Of a DNA stretch of 64,000 bases, positions 35,431-47,629 are shown in pieces. The stretch covers positions 91,547,501 through 91,611,500 of the forward strand of contig CM073886.1 in assembly GCA_037176705.1 (NCBI GenBank), in the 5' to 3' direction. The translations under genes and the position numbers were made by a program. The notes below the pieces were generated by a model. That model did not search any database and had not been told where the DNA came from. It saw nothing but the letters and a program-made list of their open reading frames with translations. This stretch comes from Molossus alvarezi (taxonomy: Eukaryota; Chordata; Mammalia; Chiroptera; Molossidae). Numbering within the stretch: the first letter of the stretch is position 1; each line of letters opens with the position of its first letter.

Positions 35431-36059
35431 AACATAAGCAAAACCAATTTTTCTTAGTTCAGTATGAGATTAGTTTCCTTGATAAAGAGAGATTGACTTT
35501 ATATTTTGTTAAAATGAATGAAAATATTTATGAAAAGCACATAATATCTGTTTCTGTGACATATTCAAACTGACAGAAGTACTACCTTGCAAAGTGAGAA
35601 GAAACTGAAGACACACATGAAAAAACCCAGAAGTCTTAATTATTCTTTTTCTATAATGCTAACTGCTAAAATATACCTAAGCACATCAAGCACGCCTATA
35701 TCTCTACTTAGCCAGCACCAGTTGTACTAGTCCCAGGATTACAGATTCCCCATCTATCCCACTCCCACCACAGCACATAAACCGTCACAAGCTATGAAGC
35801 CTCTTATGGGCATCCACACACGATGAGAAGTGAAGACAAGAGGATACTGTATTTCATCATTCTAACGTGCATGGAGTGTTCTCTGTTCTGTACTTTGCAC
35901 CTCCTGGGCCTCAAAGCCAAGTCAAGGCCCAAGTCTAAGGTAAGTCAGGAAGTAGACAAGGCAAAGAAACTTGCTCTAATTCTAGGACCAGCCATGCACC
36001 TGGGAAACGGGATTACTGTGCCTTCCTGCTCCCCACCACAGGGTAATTAGAAAGAAGCT
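35431..36059. other. Sequence 5' of the RING exon, no recognised feature
   Basis: Contains the acceptor region (35425-35440) only. Frame 35823-36050 has no recognised homology. Confidence 0.4.
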
Positions 36060-36245
36060 ATTAAGAGGCAGTTATGAAAGAGGCAGCTCAGAGGTTAACA
36101 GCCCCAGGTCTGGTAGAAGAATTCCTGTTACTTAATTAATCTCACAATTTCCTCCTCTGTGAGGATGTTGTGAGGATTAAGTGAGGTAATCCACTTAAAG
36201 TGTTTACACAGTGCTGGCACAGAGTAAATATTCAATCAATGTTAG
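36060..36245 (+). repeat. MIR SINE
   Basis: CAATTTCCTCCTCTGTGAGG, GTTGTGAGGATTAAGTGAGG, GTGCTGGCACAGAGTAAATA and a terminal CAATCAATGTTA give the MIR order. Confidence 0.8.
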
Positions 36246-36609
36246 CCTCAGCCACCTCCTCCTCTCCCTTCCAATCCCTTCTCCATACCCATCTTTCCAG
36301 GCCCTGTAGTTTCTGCCAGAATCTTGAGAAACATTTCCTCAAACCAGGCCTGGCCTCAGTCCACTGAGGCATAATGGAAATCTACACTTCGATGTTTGTG
36401 AAAATGAAGATCAATGATTAACATTTGAGTTGGCCTTGGGTTTAATAAATAGTAGAATGTTACATAAAATGTAAAAGTTATGTAAATGAGGCCAACAGAG
36501 CCTTGAAAATACAGAAAAGCATTTCCACTTGATACACTATTATTTGATTTATCCAGATGGCTTTGCTTCCCCTCTGCCAGTCTCTTTCTGATACTTGCTG
36601 AAAATTTCT

Positions 36610-37440
36610 CTCTTATGAAGGACTTATTTGAATCTTTTGTCCATTTATTTTTAATTGGATTGTCTGATTTTTCCTATAGACTTGTACGTATTTTTACTTT
36701 AGTTATTTTTTATGGGTTAGATGTGTTGCAAATATATTTTACCTTCTTTTTCTGGTTTGCCTTTTCACTCTTTTCATGGTGTCTTTTGATGAAATAAAGT
36801 CCTTAATTTTAAAGAATGTTTTTCTTTTATGGTTAGTGCTTTTGGTGGCTTTATTTCACCATAGTTAATAATCCTATAATATTCTTGAAATTGATTTTCA
36901 TGGGTGGTGTGCTTAAGGGGTAAATTTCATTTTCACTCTTCATGTAATTCTTAATGGGTACAACCCTTTTATTGCAAAGATTTCCTTTTCTCCATTGCTC
37001 TGCAGTGCCATGCTATTGTTAACAAGAAGGCCAGATAAGCCCCAGTCGGCTTTTAAGGCTCTCTTTTGTTCTATTCGTTTCCTGCCCATTCCTAGGCCAT
37101 AATAAGAATCTCTTACTGCAGCTTTATATTAAGCCTCAATATCTGGTAAAGGAAGTTCTTTCATATTATTGTTATTCTTTAAGAGTGTCTTGGCCTCTTC
37201 TCTGGCCATATAAAATTTGGAATTACCTTATCTAGTTCTTTTTAAAAAGTCAGAGTTTTTATTCAAACGGCATTGAACTTGCAGATAAATTTAGGAAGAG
37301 TGAGAAATCTTTACAAATAGAATTATAAAGCACATGATCTTGGTTTCTCCCTCCCTTTATTAAAAATTTTCAAATATTATCTTGGTAGAGTTTTGCGTAT
37401 ATTTGGATGCGTACTTTGTCTCCACTTTGATTAATTCCTG
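36610..37440 (-). mobile_element. Old L1 ORF2 fragment (L1M-type)
   Basis: Antisense L1 text on the plus strand: TTTGTCCATTTATTTTTAAT (36638), GGCATTGAACTTGCAGATAA (37269) and the region near 37380. Diverged; no usable frame. Confidence 0.6.
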
Positions 37441-37794
37441 TTAATATACATGGCATGCTCCAATAGCATTCACATCGAAACAAACACATGTAAAGCCCCA
37501 GACCTCTCCAGCAAAGCTTCACAAGAGACTTGATTGTACGCATCTTGGTTCTGCTTCCTCGCCTCCTAGTCATGCTTCAACTTGCTCTAACCTGGCTTCT
37601 GCTCTCAATACTCTGCCAAACCGTTCTGGTACAGATCACTAACAATCTCTGTGCCTCCAGATCCAGGATGCACGGCTGATCTATGTTCCTCGACCTTTCA
37701 GCAACATTTCCTAAGTAGACCAGGACCTCTTTCTGCCTACTTAATGCCTCTGTCTTATATTTGAAATAAATAAATTAATATTTGATTACCTTTG

Positions 37795-38090
37795 AAAAGA
37801 AAAAGCACCAGGCCCAAATGGGTTCACTGGTAAAGTCTACCAAACATTTAAGGAAGAGATTCTACCAATTCTCAACAATCTCTTTGAGAAGACAGAAGTA
37901 GAAGGAATGTTTTCTAACTCATTCTATGAGGCCAGCATTACCTTAATACTAAAACCAGATTCAAAAGAAAACTATAGCTCAATATCCCTCATGACATAAC
38001 TGCAAAAGTTCTAAAAAAATATTAACAAATTAAATACAACAATGCATAAAAAAAATTATATACCATGACCAAGTGTATTTTACTAAGTGA
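37795..38090 (+). mobile_element. L1 ORF2 fragment
   Basis: CACCAGGCCCAAATGGGTTC, GTCTACCAAACATTTAAGGA and TTCTATGAGGCCAGCATTAC mark the ORF2 middle region. Both ends are cut; the right end abuts the inverted L2 arm. Confidence 0.75.
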
Positions 38091-38100
38091 AAGAAGCAAA

Positions 38101-38183
38101 CCAGAGTGAAAAAGAGGATGAAGTTTTTCCTTCCCTCTGAGAGACACACACAGTGATGTGCTCCAGATTCCATTTAGAAAGAT
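38101..38183 (-). repeat. Left arm of an inverted duplication
   Basis: The reverse complement matches 38541-38622 at roughly 94 percent over 82-83 bp, with one indel and a few substitutions. See the matching arm and findings. Confidence 0.92.
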
Positions 38184-38249
38184 ATACACCTTTCTGTGGA
38201 TTTGCCACCAGGTATAGGGAAACATAGTGTGTTCAAAGGTAAGTTAACT

Positions 38250-38660
38250 TTTCCCTTGAATCTGCACCTCATCAAAAATCTTAGACCCTGTTACCTCAGT
38301 CCAATCGTTATTCACCCAAGAAATAAGCTTAGCAATCATTTCAGATTTTTCCTTGATCTTCACTTTCTAAATCTCATCAACAATAAGTTCGTACAGATAA
38401 CACTTGCTGAACAGCTCTACATGTTACTCCCCTTCTCTCTTCCCGTTGCCACTGCCTCAGTTCAGCCCCACTGTCTCTTGGGTGAACAGTCTCGTCTTCC
38501 ACGGTCCACACAGCTCATGCTCTGTACTGCCGCCAGACAGATCTTTCTAAATGGAATCTGGAGCACATCACTGTGTGTGTCTCTCGGGGGGAGGAAAAAC
38601 TTCACCCTCTTTTTCAGTCTGGAGAAGCCTCAATTCAGCCTCAGGTAAAGGATTTACAGT
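38250..38660 (+). repeat. L2-related fragment containing the right arm
   Basis: The text around CCGCCAGACAGATCTTTCTA (38530) and GGAGCACATCACTG fits diverged L2 3' sequence. The 150-aa frame over it (38196-38648) reads through the repeat and is not supported as a gene. Confidence 0.5.
38541..38622 (+). repeat. Right arm of an inverted duplication
   Basis: Inverted copy of 38101-38183 with a 357-bp spacer. The right arm lies in L2-like context and is probably the source copy. Confidence 0.92.
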
Positions 38661-39570
38661 TCAGGTAAGTCAGTTCACAGGCGACTGACCAAGCCATGTT
38701 ACTAACTGGTGGGTGAGGTCACTATGTTGAAAAAGCAGGCCCTCCCTCCCATCCTCTCCTCTCCTTTTTTCATATTATAATGTTCAGAAATATGGCACTT
38801 TTAGGCTGAGAGGCCAGCTGGTTGGTATGTAAGAAGTTTGAATTTGGAGCTCCATTTTCTATTTAAATAGGCATCACATGCTTATGGTAACAAATGAAAC
38901 AATACAATGTAATAACTTTTAAAGGCAAAGTGAACTGTGGCAGACACTATTGGTTGGATAATCCAGTACTTCTCCCAACCCTCATTTCCTTTATAAGAAC
39001 CATCATCTATTATGTAACCCAGAAAACATAAATAGTTTTTTACTTAGGCTTTCTAATAGCTAGAGGCAGCCCAACTTGGGCCAATGAGACATAAGGAAGG
39101 CATTCTGACAGTCTGTGGGAAAGCTTTGGATTTCCCAACGAAAAGGGCAAAGATAGCTAATACCATCCTTTTCCTTTCTTTGAACAACATGATCCTGATA
39201 TCTGAATCTGTGTCAGCCCTCTTGCAGGTGAGGCAACGTGCGTGAGAACAGAGGGAAGTGGAGGGAAAGTTAGAGTCTGCATCACTGATTGCAGAAATTG
39301 ACTCTCTAGACTTACTGTATGAGAAAGGTAATCGCTCCTCCTGTCAGTCAAGTTTCTTTTATTTACATTGTCTCTGTGCTGTGGGTGGCTGCTTTTGTGC
39401 CACCACAGCAGAACTAAGTAGGTGACAGAGACCATATGATCAGCAAAACCAACAGTAGAGACCATTACTTGCTAGCCTGAGAAGTTCCATTATGTTCCTG
39501 AATACAGCACTGCTAATTTCCATCACAATCAACAAATATTTACTGAGTGAGCTAATAAGCATTATTTCAG
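38661..39570. other. Possibly an ancient unnamed repeat
   Basis: 38930-39460 has the feel of an old interspersed repeat (CCCAACTTGGGCCAATGAGA near 39069; TGTGCCACCACAGCAGAACT near 39396), but I cannot name it. No gene supported. Confidence 0.3.
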
Positions 39571-39943
39571 TGCTTCTTAGTCTGCTCAGGCTGCAATAAG
39601 AAAATACCACAGACTGGGTAACTTAATCAGCAGATATTTATTTCTATCTTGAAGCTGGGAATCCAAGATCAGGGTGCCAAACGTGGTGGAGTCCTGATGA
39701 AAGCTTCTCCCCAACTGCGGATGGCCGCACCCTGTGTGTGCTCACATGGCCTTTCCTCTGCACCCAGATCTCTCTCTCCCCTCCTTTTCTTAGAAGGCCA
39801 GCAATCCCATGTGTTCACCTCCCCCCCATATGACCTCATTTAATCTTAATTATCTCCTAAAAACTCTATCTTCAAATACAGTCACAGTGGGGGTTAGAGT
39901 TTCAACATATGAATTTGGAAAGGACATGATTCAGTCCATAGCA
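39571..39943 (-). mobile_element. MaLR (MLT/MST-type) solo LTR
   Basis: On the minus strand it begins TGCTATGGACTGAATCATGT, passes TCATATGTTGAAACTCTAAC, and ends GTCTGTGGTATTTTCTTATT...GACTAAGAAGCA. This is the familiar MaLR LTR layout. TSD not clear. Confidence 0.8.
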
Positions 39944-40573
39944 GGGGTAAACAAGGCACTAGGAATACTGCAGCGAACATATCAAGCAAGTAAGGCCTAT
40001 TAACTAGTTCTTTAAAAAAGAAGAAAAATGTGAAGGAAAGATATTTACAAGAATGTGAGTGCTAAGTGACAGAAAGAGGCAGTAATGAAGGAATGGGCTA
40101 TAAAGGGCCTGAACCAGAGTAGTTGCCTTGAAAACTTAAGACATTTTGAAATCAAAATCAGCAGGAGCTCATTTTCATTTTGGTGGAGGAAGATGGTTTT
40201 AACATGAATAATTTTTATTTTTTTCCCTCATAAGTCTTAAAATAATCATATATCTTGAGTTCACATTTTTATTTTGATTTGCATTCCTCTACTATGTTGG
40301 AAGAATTTTTCTTTAGGTACTCATAATCTTTAATTAAGGAAATAATATTCTTTTTTTTTAATTAATTTGTTTTTGTTACAGATGTTTCTCCTTTTTTCCC
40401 CATTAACACCCTCTTCCCTATCACCCCCACCCCACCCCCAGCTTTGTTGTCCATGTCCATTGGTTATGCATACATGCATATATATTCTGTGGTTTACCTC
40501 CCCCCCCCCCGGGGATTGTCAGTCTGTACCCTACTTCCCTGGTTCTACCCTGTTCCTCAGACTCTTATGTTCA

Positions 40574-40954
40574 TTATATTCCACAGATAAGTGAGATCAT
40601 GTGATATTTGTCTTTCTCTGCTTGGCTTGTTTTGCTTAGGATAATACTCTCCAAATCCCTGCATGCCGTCTCAAAGGATAAGAGATCTTTCTTTTTTATA
40701 GCTGCATAGTACTCCATTGTGTATATGTACCACTGCTTTTTTATCCATTCGTCTACTGATGGACACCTGGGTTGTTTCCAGATCTTAGCTATTGTAAATA
40801 GTGCTGCTTTGAACATGGGGGTACATATATTCTTTCTGATTGGTGTTTCAGGCTTCTTAGGGTATATTCCTAGAAGTGGGATCATTGGATCAAATGGCAG
40901 CTCAATTTTTAATTTTTTGAGGTAACACCATGTTGTTTTCCATAGTGGCTGCAC
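40574..40954 (-). pseudogene. L1 ORF2 C-terminal end remnant
   Basis: LPFDPMIPLLGIYPKKPETP, KIWKQPRCPSVDEW and YIYTMEYYAAIKKKD mark the end of ORF2, just before the 3' UTR. Confidence 0.9.
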
Positions 40955-41191
40955 CAGTCTGCATTCCCACCAACAGTGGACTAGAGCCTCCTTTTCTCCA
41001 CAACCTCGGCAACACTTGTTTGATGATTTGTTGATGGTGGCCGTTTGGACAGGTGTGAGGTATACCTCATTGTTGTTTTAATTTGCATCTCCCTGATGAT
41101 TAGTGATGTTGGGCATATCTTCATATGTCTCTTAGCCATTTATTTGTATGTCTTGTTTGGAGAGGTATCAATTTAGTTCCTCTACCCATTT

Positions 41192-41734
41192 TTAAATTGG
41201 GTTCTTTGTCTTCCTTTTGCTGAGTTGTATGAGCACTCTATATATTTTGTAAATTAACCTTTTATCTGATGTGTCATTGACAATTATGCTCTCCCATACA
41301 GTGGGTCCCCTTTCCATTTTGATGATTGTTTCTTTTGCTGTGCAGAAGCTTTTTAGTTTGATGTAGTCCCACGTGTTCATTTTTTCCTGTGTTTCTGTTG
41401 CCTTAGGTGATGTATCAGGGAAAATTCTGCTGTGTATGATGTCCGAAATTTTGATGCCTAAATTTTTTTCTAGGATTTTTATGGATTCATGAGTCACATT
41501 TAAGTCTTTTTTCCATTTTGAGTTTATTCTTGTGTATGGTGTAAGTTGATGGTCTAGTTTCATTTTTTTGCATGTAGCTGTCCAATTTTCCCCAACACCA
41601 TTTATTAAAGAGGCTGTCTTTACTCCATTGTATGCTCTTGCCACCTTGTCAATTATTAATTGAGCATAATGTCCTGACTCAATTTCCGGGTTCTCTGTTC
41701 TGTTCCACTGGTCTATATGCCTGTTCTTGTGCAA
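41192..41734 (-). pseudogene. L1 ORF2 C-terminal region remnant
   Basis: 181 codons including [42 protein letters not shown] and TVWESIIVNDTSDKRLIYKI. It lies between RT and the end of ORF2. Frameshifted relative to the flanking pieces. Confidence 0.9.
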
Positions 41735-41915
41735 GTACCAAGTCTGTTTTGATTACAGTAGCTTTGTAGTATAACCTGATATTCAGTATTGTGATCCCAC
41801 CTACTTTGTCCTTCTTTTTCAAGACTGCTGTGGCTATTCAGGGTTTTTTTTTTGTTCCATATGAACTTTTGAAGTATTTGTTCTAGTTCTGTGAAATATG
41901 TTGTTGGTATTTTTT

Positions 41916-42162
41916 TTGTTATTTTTTTTTATCCTCACCCGAGGACATTTTTCCAATTTTTATTCAGATAGAGCGGGAAGGAGAGAGAGGAAGAGAGAGA
42001 AACATCGACGTGAAAGGGACACATCGAGTGGCCGCCACCCACACGAACCAACCAGGGCCGGGACAAACTGCAGCCAAGGTACATGCCCCTAGCGGGAACC
42101 GAACCCGGGTCTCTGTGGACCGCAGGCTGATGCTCTAACCGCTGAGCCAAACCGGCCAGGGC
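41916..42162 (-). mobile_element. Ves SINE, long type, inside L1
   Basis: Complete; a 17-bp TSD, TGTTGTTGGTATTTTTT, is perfect at 41899-41915 and 42163-42179. It postdates the L1. Confidence 0.95.
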
Positions 42163-42453
42163 TGTTGTTGGTATTTTTTGATGGGGATTGCATTGAATCT
42201 ATAGATCACTTTGGGTAATATGGACATTTTAATGATGTTAATTCTTCCAATCCATGAACAAGGTCTGTGCTTTCACTTCTTTATATCTTCCTCTATTTCT
42301 TTTTTCAATGTCCTGTAGTTTTCTGCAAATAGGTTCTTTACTTCTTTGGTTAAGTTTATTCCTAGGTATCTTAATTTTTTTGCCGTGATGGTAAATGGGA
42401 TTTTTTTTAGTTTCTCTTTCTGTGAGTTCATCATTGGTGTATAAGAATGCTGT

Positions 42454-42822
42454 CTATTTCTTGATGTTAATTTTATATCTTGCTACTTTGCCAAATTCAT
42501 TCATTAAGTCTCGCAGATTTTTGATGGAATCTTTAGGGTTTTCTATGTATAATATCATGTCATCTTCAAATAATGACAGTTTCACTTCCTCCTTTCCAAT
42601 TTGGATCCCTTTTATTTTTTCTTTATGTCTGATTGCTGTGGCTAAGATTTCCAGTACTATGTTAAATAAAAGTGGTGAATGTTGGCATCCTTGTCTTGTT
42701 CCTGTTCTTAAGGGAAATGCTTTTAGTTTTTGCCCATTGAGTATGATGATGGCTGTAGGTCTTTCATATATGGTCTTTATTATGTCAAGATATGATCCCT
42801 CTATTCCCACATTGCTGAGCAT
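42454..42822 (-). pseudogene. L1 ORF2 reverse-transcriptase remnant
   Basis: Contains [20 protein letters not shown] and [17 protein letters not shown]. The usual FADD active-site motif reads FEDD here, and TRQGCPLSP-type sequence reads TRQGCQHSP. Both aspartates remain, but the frame is short and disrupted. Confidence 0.9.
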
Positions 42823-44427
42823 TTTTATCAGAAATGGGTGCTAGATTTTGTCGAATGCTTTTTCAGTATCTATTGATATGATCATGTGGTTTTTGTCTTT
42901 CATTTTCTTTATGTAGTGTATCACATTTATTGATTTGTGAATTCGTACCAGCCTTGCGTCCTTGTTATGAATCCCACTTGGCCATGGTGAATAATATTTT
43001 GATATACTGCTGGATCCAATTTGTTAGTATTTTATGAAGGATTTTGGCATCCATGTTCATCAGGGATATTGGCATATAGTTTTCTTTCTTTGTAGTGTCT
43101 TTTTCTGGTTTTGGAATTAGAATTATGCTGGCCAAATAAAACCAGTTTGGAAGTCTTCCTTCTTGAATTTTTTGAAAAAGTTTGAGAAGAATGGGTGTTA
43201 GATCTTCTTTGAATGTTCAGTAAAACTCTGCCATGAAGCTGTTCGGGCCTGGGCTGTTGTTTGCTGGGAGAGTCTTGATTACATCTTCAATTTCCTTAGT
43301 TGTTATTGGTCTGTTCATGTTTTCTATCTCTTCCAGTCCAGTTTTGGTAGACTGTGTGTTTCTAGACATTTGTCCATTTTGCCTAGATTGTCAAATTTGT
43401 TGCCATATAATTGTTCATAGTATTTGTTAATGATCCTGTGTATTTCAGTGGTGTTAGTTGTTACTTCCCCTCTTTCATTTCTGATTTTGTGTATTTGGGT
43501 TCCCTCTCTTTGTTTCTTAGTGAGTGTAGCTATGGGTCCATCAATCTTGTTTATCTTTTTGAAAAACCAGCTCTGTGTTTCCTTGATCCTTTGAATTGTT
43601 TTTTGTTTTTGTTTTTTGTCTCTATGTCATTTCTTTCTGCGCTGATCTTTACTATTTCCTTCCTTCTACTTGCTCTGTGGTTTTCTTTTTGTTTGCCTTC
43701 TGGTTCTTTAAGTTGTCAGGTTAGTCTATTAGAAATTTTTCTTATTTTTTGAGGTAGGCCTGTAGTGCACTGAACTTCCCTCTCAGAACTGCTTTCACTA
43801 CATCTGATAGATTTGTGTGGTTATGTGTTCATTTTCATTGGTTTCCAGGAAGTTTTAAATTTCTTCCTTGATCTCCTCGGTAACCCATTCTTTGCTTAAT
43901 AACATGCTATTTATCCTCCTAGTGTTCAAATGTCTTTGCATGTTCTTGTTCAAATAGATTTCTAGTTTCATGCCATTTGTGATCTGAGAAGATGCTTGAT
44001 ATGATTTCAATATTCTTGAACTTGTAGAGACTCAGTTTGTGTCCTAACATGTGGTCTATCTTTGAGAATGTCCCATGTGCACTTGAGAAGAATGTGAATT
44101 CTGTAGTTTTGGGGTGTAATTCTCTTTAGATAGCTATTAAATCCACTTGGTCTAGTGCTTCATTTAGAGTCTCTGTTTCCTTGTTAATTTTTTGTCTAGA
44201 ATATCTATCCAGCGATGTCCCCTGCTATGATTGTATTGGTGTCAATTTCTCCTTTGAAGTCCTTCAGAATATTTTTAATATATTTTGGTGCTCCTATATT
44301 GGGTGCATATATGTTTACCAAGGTTATATCTTCCTGTGGATAGATCCTTTGAGTATTATGCAGTGGCCTTCTTTGTCTCTAGTTATGGCCTTCATTTTGA
44401 AATCTATTTTATCAGATACGAGTATTG

Positions 44428-44649
44428 CTACCCCAGCTTTATTTTTGCTTTCCGTTTGCTTGGAAATTTTTTTTTCCATCCCTTCGCTTTCAACCTATGT
44501 GAGTCTTTTGTTGTGAGGTGGGTCTCTTTTATACAACATATGTGTGAGTCATGCTTTCTTATCCAATCAGCTACTCTGTGTCTTTCTATGGGAGCATTCA
44601 GTCCATGTACATTTAAGGTGATTATTGATATGTACTTATTTATTGCCAT
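44428..44649 (-). pseudogene. L1 ORF2 endonuclease start
   Basis: Reads ISIITLNVHGLNAPIERHRV and CCIKETHLTTKDSHRLKAKG, the N-terminus of the APE-like endonuclease. The E of KETHL corresponds to the catalytic metal-binding glutamate. The frame stops after 73 codons. Confidence 0.9.
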
Positions 44650-44742
44650 TTTTGTTTAGTGTGGTTCTATTTTTATTCCTATTTCTTCTACTAATTTCAT
44701 TTTAACATTTCTTACAGTGTGGTTTGGTGCTAATATGTTCCC

Positions 44743-44997
44743 TTAGCCTTTTTTTTTTTGGTATGGGAAGCTCTTTATTTGATCTTCTGTTTTTATTGAT
44801 AGCACTGCTGGATAGAGTAGTATTGGGTTCAGATCCTTGTTTTTCATGACCTCGATTACTTCACGCCATTCCCTTCTGGCCTGTTGTGCTTCTGTTGAGA
44901 AGTCAGCTGATAGCCTTATAGGGGTTCCTTTGTAGGTAACCTGTTGCTTATCTCTTGCTGCCTTTAGGATTCTCTGTTTGTCTTTCATTTTTGGCAT
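44743..44997 (-). pseudogene. L1 ORF1 C-terminal domain remnant
   Basis: PKMKDKQRILKAARDKQQVT, then YKGTPIRLSADFSTEAQQAR and REWREVIEVMKNKDLNP, the conserved ORF1p C-terminal domain. Separated from the N-terminal half by a broken stretch. Confidence 0.9.
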
Positions 44998-45228
44998 TTT
45001 AATTACTATGTGTCTTGGTGTGGGCCTGTTTGGGTTCTTCTTACTTGGGGCTCTCTGTGCTTATTGAATTTGAATGCCTTAACCAAATTGGGGTGGTTTT
45101 CTGTCACTATCTGTTGAAATACATTCTCTAACCCTTGCTCATTTTCTTCTTCTTCGGGGACTCCTATGATTCAAATATTATTATGTTTCCAGTTGTCCCA
45201 CAGTTCTCTTAAGATGTCTTCCTGTTTT

Positions 45229-45645
45229 TTAATTGTTTTTTTCCTTTTGGTTTTCTGATTGGTTGATTTTTTGTACCCTGTCTTCTAATTTATTGATCCG
45301 GTTCTCAGCTTCCTCTACTCTGCTGCTTAGTCCTTCCAATGTGTTCTTTATTTCTGCTATGTCATTCTTCATTTCTTCTTGGTGGTTTTTCATTTCCAAT
45401 TGGTTGATTTTCAATGTTTCTATGTATTTACTTATGGTGTTGATGTCCTTACTCATGCTGTTGAGTTTCCTCAAGATCATGGCTCTGAATTCTACCTCTG
45501 ATAACTTGCTTAACTGGATTTCATTGATCTCATTTTTGGTGGAGGTCTCCTGTTCTTTCATCTGGGATTTGTTTCTTTGTTTCACCATTTTGGCTATCTC
45601 AGTGGGTTTTGGAACCTGCCAAATTTTCCCTGTGGGTTTTCGCAT
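45229..45645 (-). pseudogene. L1 ORF1 N-terminal half (coiled coil)
   Basis: 139 codons, rich in charged heptads (EMKNHQEEMKNDIAEIKNTL, EGLSSRVEEAENRINKLEDR). This is the trimerising coiled coil of the L1 RNA-binding protein. It is truncated by a frameshift or stop before the RNA-recognition domain. Confidence 0.88.
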
Positions 45646-46414
45646 TCTGATATTTTTGGCTCCCTCTATTGTGTTTGGATGAGCATGGGAGGACCCACGT
45701 TAAACACCCCTGTCAAACCTTACTTTCTTAGCAAATTTTTCAAGCCCAGGAATGGTTCAGTTGTCCTCTAGCTTTTTGCCTGGTGGCTATGAGTCCTGGT
45801 TACTTGAAGAGTCTTGGGTTCTCAGTTAAATAAAAAACTCCCTCGGGTGTTCAGCTTAAGAGGATTTCCTGAGGGTGGGGCAGATGCTGGTTGTTAATGA
45901 GCTTCAATTTGTATTTCAATGGCCCAATTGTGTGGGGTTTATCTCCCAGGGAGGGGCTGCTGCCTCTCCCCAGAACCCTGGGAAGGAGTAAGATGGCCAC
46001 CATTCTGAGTGACTGAAACTCAGCAAAAGCTCTGAGTGCCCTCCAAATCCCAAGTGTCCCCACACAGTTACAGTCCAGTCTGCCCTCCCTCTGCCAGAGC
46101 CCAAGGTGAATGGCTGTGGCTATTTTAGCGCCCTGTCCCAGCCCTCTGCACTGTGGAGCAGGCTTGGAATTTTAACCCCAAGTGTGCTGCTCACAGCTAA
46201 GACTACTGCTGTTCTTAGGCTCCCAACCCCTCTCTTTTGCCTCCTACAATCCTACCAGGATCAGTTCAGTGTCCCTGGTTATATGGTTCTCACCATCTGC
46301 TTTTCTGTTGCTTTCTCCCAATGATTTGTCTTTATTTTAGTTGTGATTCCAGTTTGGTCCTTGGAGATGGTCTGCGTAGCTTTCATTCACTCTGCCACCA
46401 TTTTTGAATCTACT
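45646..46414 (-). promoter_or_regulatory. L1 5' UTR with likely internal promoter
   Basis: Lies upstream of ORF1 on the minus strand; GC-richer than its surroundings at 45940-46260. Internal RNA polymerase II promoters are known in L1 5' UTRs. Activity here is not shown by sequence. Confidence 0.55.
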
Positions 46415-46428
46415 TTGGAAGATTTTTT

Positions 46429-47629
46429 AAAAAAAGTCAAAGATCCTTGTTTGAGACCTCCAGACAGGTGAGAAGTCCCACTGGGCTACTATGGACAGCA
46501 AACACAGGTCTGTAACAAAAGCCATTTTTTAGCCTCCAGTGCCAATTCTTAGAGTTGTCAATCAGTTCCAGATCTACTAAATGCAGCGGCTCAAAACCAC
46601 TGCCTGTCACATATTACTTTAGAAAATAAATCTTTTTTTCAGTCTCTCTCCTCTTTACAAATCTCTTGGCCTCTTTTCTTGCCTTTTTCCTTACTTCTTT
46701 ATTTTCTTTGTAGCAACACCCCCCCGCACACACAAAAATAAAAACACCCCATTTATATATTAACCAATATGTTTTTTTGTTTTAGGTTCTTGTTATCCAT
46801 GACACTTCTTCACTACTCAGGCAGAAACAGATAATGTTTTACTGCCTCAAGGAATGGATGACACAGCATTATGTAAATAACAAAAAAAATTATTAAATTT
46901 TTGGCATTTGATTTTCAAAAGCCTAGGATGATTAAGTAAATGATAGATTTAAAGGATCTTTTTCCTGTTCCTCCTATCCCCATCCCCTATGCTCAACATA
47001 TACCAGGTAAAGATGATATGGAATTGGGGCAGGAATCTGGTGGATCTCTGAGAAGGCAACATATTCCAAAAGAGGACTCAAATTAAAAATTAAATTCACT
47101 CAATTGTTCACTTATTCATTCATTCACTCAACAAATATTCATAACCTATTTATTATGTACAAATATCTTTTAATTAAAAAAACTAAAAATTACATTTCCT
47201 AAATACCTGACTTTGTGAACTATATGATTCATTCCTAGAACAAATTCTTCCTTTTCCTGTCTTTTCATTGCATCTTTTAACCTCTTCACATAAACTGGAA
47301 GTTTGCCTACCTTTCTCTAAATCTTATTCTATTGCATTTTTCTTATGTTTGACACAAAGTCCATGCTAGTCACGGAAAAAGTTTAGATATTAAGGTTAGC
47401 AGAAAACAGCAGTGATTAAGACATGGTATATTGAAGTTATTCTAAATATACAGATATATATGCTACAAAATTCTCATTTCTGGGTCTTCAAAATGTAAAT
47501 TTTTATAAATGTCACTGTTGTGTCATAAGAATCTGTATTTCTAGTATCAGAATATGACTTCAGATTTATATAAATGAATATTCCAAATTTGAGAGTTTTG
47601 CATTTCTAACATATGCTAGCTTCTGATAC
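46429..47629. other. Intronic sequence with no recognised feature
   Basis: AT-rich; nothing supported. Confidence 0.4.

Larger units (their letters stand above)
40311..46414 (-). mobile_element. Nearly full-length L1 retrotransposon, inactive
   Basis: The 5' end is at the right (minus strand AAAAATGGTGGCAGAGTGAA), followed by a 5' UTR, ORF1, ORF2 and a 3' UTR with an A-run at 40352-40360. Flanks TTGGAAGAATTTTT (40297-40310) and TTGGAAGATTTTTT (46415-46428) agree in 13 of 14 positions, a probable TSD. If so, about 40 nt beyond the A-run were carried in as well. A Ves SINE (41916-42162) interrupts ORF2. Both ORFs are broken by frameshifts and stops. Confidence 0.9.

Noticed and set aside
38196..38648. 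150-aa open frame
   Set aside because: Runs through an L2-like repeat and one arm of an inverted duplication; no domain seen.
42395..42844. 149-aa plus-strand frame, and other hydrophobic frames at 43233-45771
   Set aside because: Antisense shadows of L1 ORF1/ORF2; hydrophobicity comes from reverse-complementing A-rich coding sequence.
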